From contig NZ_JACHJR010000001.1 in NCBI RefSeq assembly GCF_014203705.1, positions 1,364,001-1,428,000 of the forward strand: a DNA stretch of 64,000 nt, given 5' to 3'. Of this stretch, positions 61,187-64,000 are shown in pieces. Every line of letters starts with the position of its first letter. Position 1 is the stretch's first letter. The notes under the pieces were generated by a model. The model ran no database searches, was not told the DNA's origin, and was given only the letters and a program-made list of their open reading frames with translations. The translations under genes and the position numbers were made by a program. This DNA comes from Kitasatospora gansuensis (GTDB taxonomy: Bacteria; Actinomycetota; Actinomycetes; Streptomycetales; Streptomycetaceae).

Positions 61187-62383
61187 TCACCAGACCACCG
61201 GCAGCCGCTCCGGCAGGCGCTTGATGAAGCCGGGCCGCCAGGCCAGCTGCTCGGCCGGGATGGCCAGCCGCAGCCCCGGCAGCCGCTCCACCAGCACCTG
61301 CAGCGCGATCTCGGCGTGCGTCCGGCCGAGCGCGGAGGCCGGGCAGAAGTGCCGCCCCGCGCCGAAGGCCAGGTGCGGGTTCTCCGCCCGGTCGAAGTCG
61401 ATCCGCTCCGGGTCCGGGAAGACCGCCGGGTCGTAGTTGGCGCCCTCGATCAGCACCAGCACCAGCTCACCCTGACGGACCAGCACCTCGCCGACCTGGA
61501 CGTCGGCCAGCGCGATCCGGGGCAGCGCGTCCCCGATCGACAGGTTGTAGCGGAGCAGCTCGTCCACCGCCCGGCCGATCAGCTCGGGCTCCTTGCGCAG
61601 CCGCTCGGCCAGCTCGGGCCGCTGCGCCAGCGCGATGATCGCGTGCAGCAGGAAGGAGGAGGTGGAGACCGCCCCGGCGCCGAACAGCGAGAGGGCGACG
61701 GTGGCCAGCAGCTCGTCGTCCTCCAGGTCCGCCCGCTCGGCGCGCAGCCTGGTGAACCGGCCGAGCAGGCCCTCGGTGGGGGCCGGGTCGGCGTTCAGCT
61801 TGCCCAGCATGTAGCCGAGGTCCTTGTACCAGTTGGGAGTCGACCCCTCGAACGGGACCGGGCTGGTCAGGAAGGCCACGTCGATGCCCGCCATCAACTG
61901 CCGCCAGTCGTCGGCCGGGATGCCCAGCAGCCGGCAGTGCAGCGCGGCCGAGTACGGCTCGGTGAAGCCGTCCCGCAGTTCGGCGGGCTGCCCCTGCCGC
62001 TCCAGCTCGTCGATCAGCCGGTGCGCCTCGGCCTCCAGCCAGCCGCCCAACTCCTTGTCGGCGCGCGGGGAGAGGGTCTTCATCACGGCGTCCCGCAGCC
62101 CGGCGCTGTTGATGTTGCCCATGTTGTTGACCACCTCGGGCGGGATGGTCAGCGCGTACTGCCGCGGCACGCCCGGGTTGGCGGTGTCCTTGAGACTGAA
62201 CCGCTCGTCCTCCAGCACCTGCTTGGCCAGCTGGTAGCTGCTCACCAGCCAGGCCGGGTCACCGGTCAGGGTGGTCACCTTGGCGACCGGCTGCTGTTCG
62301 CGCAGCAGGGTGGCCTCCTCGGGCAGCACGTCGCCGCGCCGGGACAGGGGGAAGGTGAATTCGCGCTGTGCACTCGTGGTCAT
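61187..62383 (-). CDS. cytochrome P450, CYP121-like, partner of the cyclodipeptide synthase
   Basis: 398 residues. The haem-ligand loop is FGAGRHFCPAS with C347, the ExxR pair falls in the K-helix (VDELLRYN region), and the I-helix segment FGAGAVSTSSF lacks the usual acid-alcohol pair (D/E)T. That is a known peculiarity of M. tuberculosis CYP121, whose I-helix reads very similarly. The C-terminus KRLPERLPVVW also resembles CYP121, including the Arg that sits by its substrate. CYP121 couples the two phenol rings of cyclo(Tyr-Tyr) to mycocyclosin. It follows the cyclodipeptide synthase after 31 bases, so a similar ring-coupling step is likely. Confidence 0.9.
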   Translation of the reverse strand: MTTSAQREFTFPLSRRGDVLPEEATLLREQQPVAKVTTLTGDPAWLVSSYQLAKQVLEDERFSLKDTANPGVPRQYALTIPPEVVNNMGNINSAGLRDAVMKTLSPRADKELGGWLEAEAHRLIDELERQGQPAELRDGFTEPYSAALHCRLLGIPADDWRQLMAGIDVAFLTSPVPFEGSTPNWYKDLGYMLGKLNADPAPTEGLLGRFTRLRAERADLEDDELLATVALSLFGAGAVSTSSFLLHAIIALAQRPELAERLRKEPELIGRAVDELLRYNLSIGDALPRIALADVQVGEVLVRQGELVLVLIEGANYDPAVFPDPERIDFDRAENPHLAFGAGRHFCPASALGRTHAEIALQVLVERLPGLRLAIPAEQLAWRPGFIKRLPERLPVVW

Positions 62384-62414
62384 CGGGGTTGCTCCTCTTG
62401 AGGGTCGGTACAGG

Positions 62415-63146
62415 TCAGGCGGCGGTGGCGACCTGGGGCAGCTGCGGTACGGCCCGCGGCCGGACCACCGCGTAGCCCTGCCCCGGCGCCGCCCGCAGGC
62501 CCCGGTCGCGGCCGAACAGGACCGGGGTGAGCGGCAGTTCGACGTGGTAGCAGGAGACCGAGGACGGCACGTCCAGCAGGCTCGGGGTGTCCAGGAAGAA
62601 CGGCAGCTCGGCGGCTATGTAGGCCACCCCGGCGGCGAGTTGGTCCGCCGAGGGGGCCTGGCCCTCCGGCAGCCTGGCGGCCAGGAAGCCGGCCGCCATC
62701 CCCTCGGTGGCCAGCCGGAAGTCCTCGTCCTCGGCCAGCGCGCCGGCCACTTCACCGGCCAGCCGCCGGTACGCCGGGGTGTCCGCGAACTCGGACAGCG
62801 CGTGCACCCCGACCCGGGACCGGCCGGCCAGTTCGACCCCGCGCTCGATCCGCCGCCGGGTGGTCTTGGTCTCCTTGGCCGCCCGGCGCCGGGCCTGGTC
62901 GGCCGGGTAGCCGAACGCGGCGAACTGGGTGTCCACGTGCAGGTCGGCGTGGACGACGTCCACCGAGTCGAAGAACTGGCGCCCCCAGCGCACGAGTTGG
63001 GCGATCCGGAGATGGCTGAAGTAGCTGTTGCCCGGACTGACCCCGATCAGCAGATGGTCGCCGCGCTGCCAGACCCGGTGGCAGCGGTCGGAGAACGGCA
63101 GTGCCTGGAAGGTACTGAAAGTGGTGCTCAGGAGTGTTTCGGTCAT
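62415..63146 (-). CDS. cyclodipeptide synthase (tRNA-dependent), NYH subfamily
   Basis: 243 residues, normal for CDPS. The catalytic serine is S37 in GVSPGNSYF, N40 follows, Y176 and E180 lie in YIAAELPFF, and Y200-H201 come near the end (SCYHVELPL). N, Y and H at these three places define the NYH subfamily that includes AlbC and Rv2275. The enzyme uses two aminoacyl-tRNAs to make a cyclic dipeptide. With a CYP121-like partner, cyclo(Tyr-Tyr) is the leading guess, but specificity is not settled by sequence alone. First gene of a two-gene operon with the P450. Confidence 0.94.
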   Translation of the reverse strand: MTETLLSTTFSTFQALPFSDRCHRVWQRGDHLLIGVSPGNSYFSHLRIAQLVRWGRQFFDSVDVVHADLHVDTQFAAFGYPADQARRRAAKETKTTRRRIERGVELAGRSRVGVHALSEFADTPAYRRLAGEVAGALAEDEDFRLATEGMAAGFLAARLPEGQAPSADQLAAGVAYIAAELPFFLDTPSLLDVPSSVSCYHVELPLTPVLFGRDRGLRAAPGQGYAVVRPRAVPQLPQVATAA

Positions 63147-63217
63147 GCCGCAGCCTCCGCGTCGCAGGACTGAGTACAGGGAAGTGGTGTCGATACCAAG
63201 GGAGTTCGTGAGAGCTC

Positions 63218-63328
63218 ATGCCTGAAGAGGCGAAAGGAGAGGCCACGCCGGATGACGGCGGGTTCACTACTCCCTCGCGCCGCGAGTCCCGAGGAGCCGT
63301 GTGCTCCTGGTGTGGCGGCGGCTACTAG
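63218..63328 (+). CDS. possible 36-residue ORF with C-terminal CSWC motif
   Basis: Reads MPEEAKGEATPDDGG through SRRESRGAVCSWCGGGY. The segment RRESRGAVCSWCG looks like the first half of the zinc-finger motif found in some actinomycete regulators, ending where the second knuckle should start. So it could be a small peptide, a truncated zinc-finger gene or chance. GAGAG is four bases upstream of the ATG; third-position G+C is about 70%, lower than in genes nearby. Divergent from the CDPS gene. Confidence 0.25.
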   Translation: MPEEAKGEATPDDGGFTTPSRRESRGAVCSWCGGGY

Positions 63329-63502
63329 AAGTTACCGCCGCGCTTCGGCGAATCCGCAACCATGACCGGGTGGTTGGCGAAATCGGGCTGCACAGCGGCT
63401 GAAAACAACTGGACAGCATGGCGACGGTATGTCCACGGAGACTTCCCGGAACGGCCCCGGAAATACCCACGGGGCGTGCTGCGGTCGCGCTTTCCTACGA
63501 AT

Positions 63503-63535
63503 TCTGACAGCCGGACCGGTAATCCGGCTGTCAGA
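63503..63535 (-). terminator. terminator hairpin after the cyclophilin gene
   Basis: Perfect 13-bp stem TCTGACAGCCGGA (63503-63515) with its complement at 63523-63535 and a seven-base loop, 16 bases beyond the cyclophilin stop (63552). Confidence 0.75.
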
Positions 63536-63551
63536 TCCGCCAAATGCTTTC

Positions 63552-64000
63552 TCAGTCCTGGAACTTGGCGCTGGTCACCTGGTCGCCGGCCCTGAGCTGC
63601 TGCACCACGTCCAGGCCGTCGGTGACCCGGCCGAAGACGGCGTAGTTCATGTCGAGGAAGGCCGCCGGGCCGAGCGTGATGTAGAACTGGCTGGAGGCGC
63701 TGTTCGGATTCTGACTGCGGGCCATCGAGAGCGCGCCCGCCTCGCCGTGCTTGAGTTCCGGCGTGACCTCCAGCTTGATGGTCCGCTCCCGGCCGGTCGC
63801 CGGGTCGATGAATCCGCCGGTGCCGTTGCCCAGCGGGTCACCGCCCTGGATCACGAAACCCGGCTCGTAGCGGTGGAACTTCAGCCCGTCGTAGAAGCCC
63901 CGCTCGACCAGGTCGGCGAAGTTCCCCGCCGTGATCGGAGCCTTGTCCTCGTACAGCTCGGCCGTGATCGTGCCCTTGCTGGTCTCGATCACCACGGTTC
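63552..64000 (-). CDS. peptidyl-prolyl cis-trans isomerase, cyclophilin type (5' end at or beyond the edge)
   Basis: About 147-149 residues visible, one cyclophilin domain. Diagnostic motifs: [15 protein letters not shown] (catalytic Arg), [30 protein letters not shown] and NYAVFGRV. It catalyses proline isomerisation in folding, in the cytoplasm, since no signal peptide is seen. The fold starts at VIETSKGTI, so GTG 63995 or 63992 could be the true start, but the frame stays open to the last base, and a few more codons (families often begin MTKAVIET) may lie outside. Lower-G+C sequence and a terminator follow it. Confidence 0.9.
   Translation of the reverse strand, partial: TVVIETSKGTITAELYEDKAPITAGNFADLVERGFYDGLKFHRYEPGFVIQGGDPLGNGTGGFIDPATGRERTIKLEVTPELKHGEAGALSMARSQNPNSASSQFYITLGPAAFLDMNYAVFGRVTDGLDVVQQLRAGDQVTSAKFQD

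Larger units (their letters stand above)
63147..63551. other. 405-base region between cyclophilin and cyclodipeptide synthase
   Basis: Lower G+C than its neighbours, especially 63340-63500. It contains the promoter of the CDPS-P450 operon (minus), a possible 36-codon ORF (63218-63328, plus), a GC-rich inverted repeat GCGGCGG / CCGCCGC (63315-63321 and 63335-63341), and the cyclophilin terminator (63503-63535). A minus-strand frame ending SPKRGGNF at 63325 has weak coding bias, and I do not call it. Confidence 0.5.

Noticed and set aside
63325..63543. A 72-codon minus-strand frame ending SPKRGGNF
   Set aside because: Starts inside the cyclophilin terminator hairpin region and lacks a ribosome site and coding bias. 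Noted only because its stop overlaps the small plus-strand ORF.

Overview
The window is uniformly very GC-rich DNA (roughly 70-75% G+C by eye, with strong G/C preference at third codon positions). Genes are densely packed with many 4-bp ATGA/GTGA overlaps, many GTG starts and several leaderless starts. A cvnABCD conservon, an AfsR/SARP-type regulator, a monomeric NADP-isocitrate dehydrogenase, DmdR/IdeR-type iron boxes and a streptomycete-type intergenic repeat all point to the family Streptomycetaceae (Streptomyces, Kitasatospora or a close relative). This looks like chromosomal sequence. I saw no rRNA, tRNA, CRISPR array, transposase or phage gene.

Layout. 1-7.4 kb: tail of a divergent pair with a TetR regulator, a universal stress protein, an aspT-aspD pair (aspartate:alanine exchanger plus aspartate 4-decarboxylase/aminotransferase) and an MMPL transporter. 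7.4-15.1 kb: a large SARP/ATPase regulator whose last codons lie inside a dispersed repeat, a secreted serine hydrolase, a truncated haemoglobin, an aldo/keto reductase, a second repeat copy, a winged-helix regulator and, upstream of it, a 40-residue cysteine-rich leader peptide. 15.1-19.3 kb: a complete conservon (cvnA-D). 19.6-30.9 kb: an acyl-CoA ligase, a secreted polysaccharide deacetylase, a secreted SGNH esterase, a Nudix hydrolase, sbcD-sbcC, and small conserved proteins. 31.5-37.2 kb: a teichoic-acid-type glycosyl/glycerophosphotransferase, plsC, an ABC exporter and an SDR.

37.3-40.2 kb: a compact, unrecognised four-gene cassette. It holds a 61-residue peptide with an eight-leucine run, a strong hairpin, two orphan helical proteins and a beta-lactamase-fold serine hydrolase, the last three translationally coupled. 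It looks like a peptide-maturation cassette and is my main candidate for an undescribed system. 40.3-42.5 kb is icd. 42.6-46.8 kb is a Baeyer-Villiger-type monooxygenase/hydrolase/SDR operon with a divergent MerR regulator, laid out like the mycobacterial mymA locus.

46.8-60.3 kb is an iron island: three iron boxes, an MFS protein, a FhuF-like ferric reductase, a FecCD/FecCD/ATPase/lipoprotein importer, and a five-gene siderophore operon. The order of that operon (ATP-grasp, IucA/IucC synthetase, MFS, IucA/IucC synthetase, PLP decarboxylase) is that of vibrioferrin pvsABCDE. The parts would make, export, reimport and reduce one carboxylate siderophore under DmdR/IdeR control. 60.4-64 kb: an inositol-phosphatase-family protein, a cyclodipeptide synthase with a CYP121-like P450 (a mycocyclosin-like pathway), and a cyclophilin running up to the right edge.
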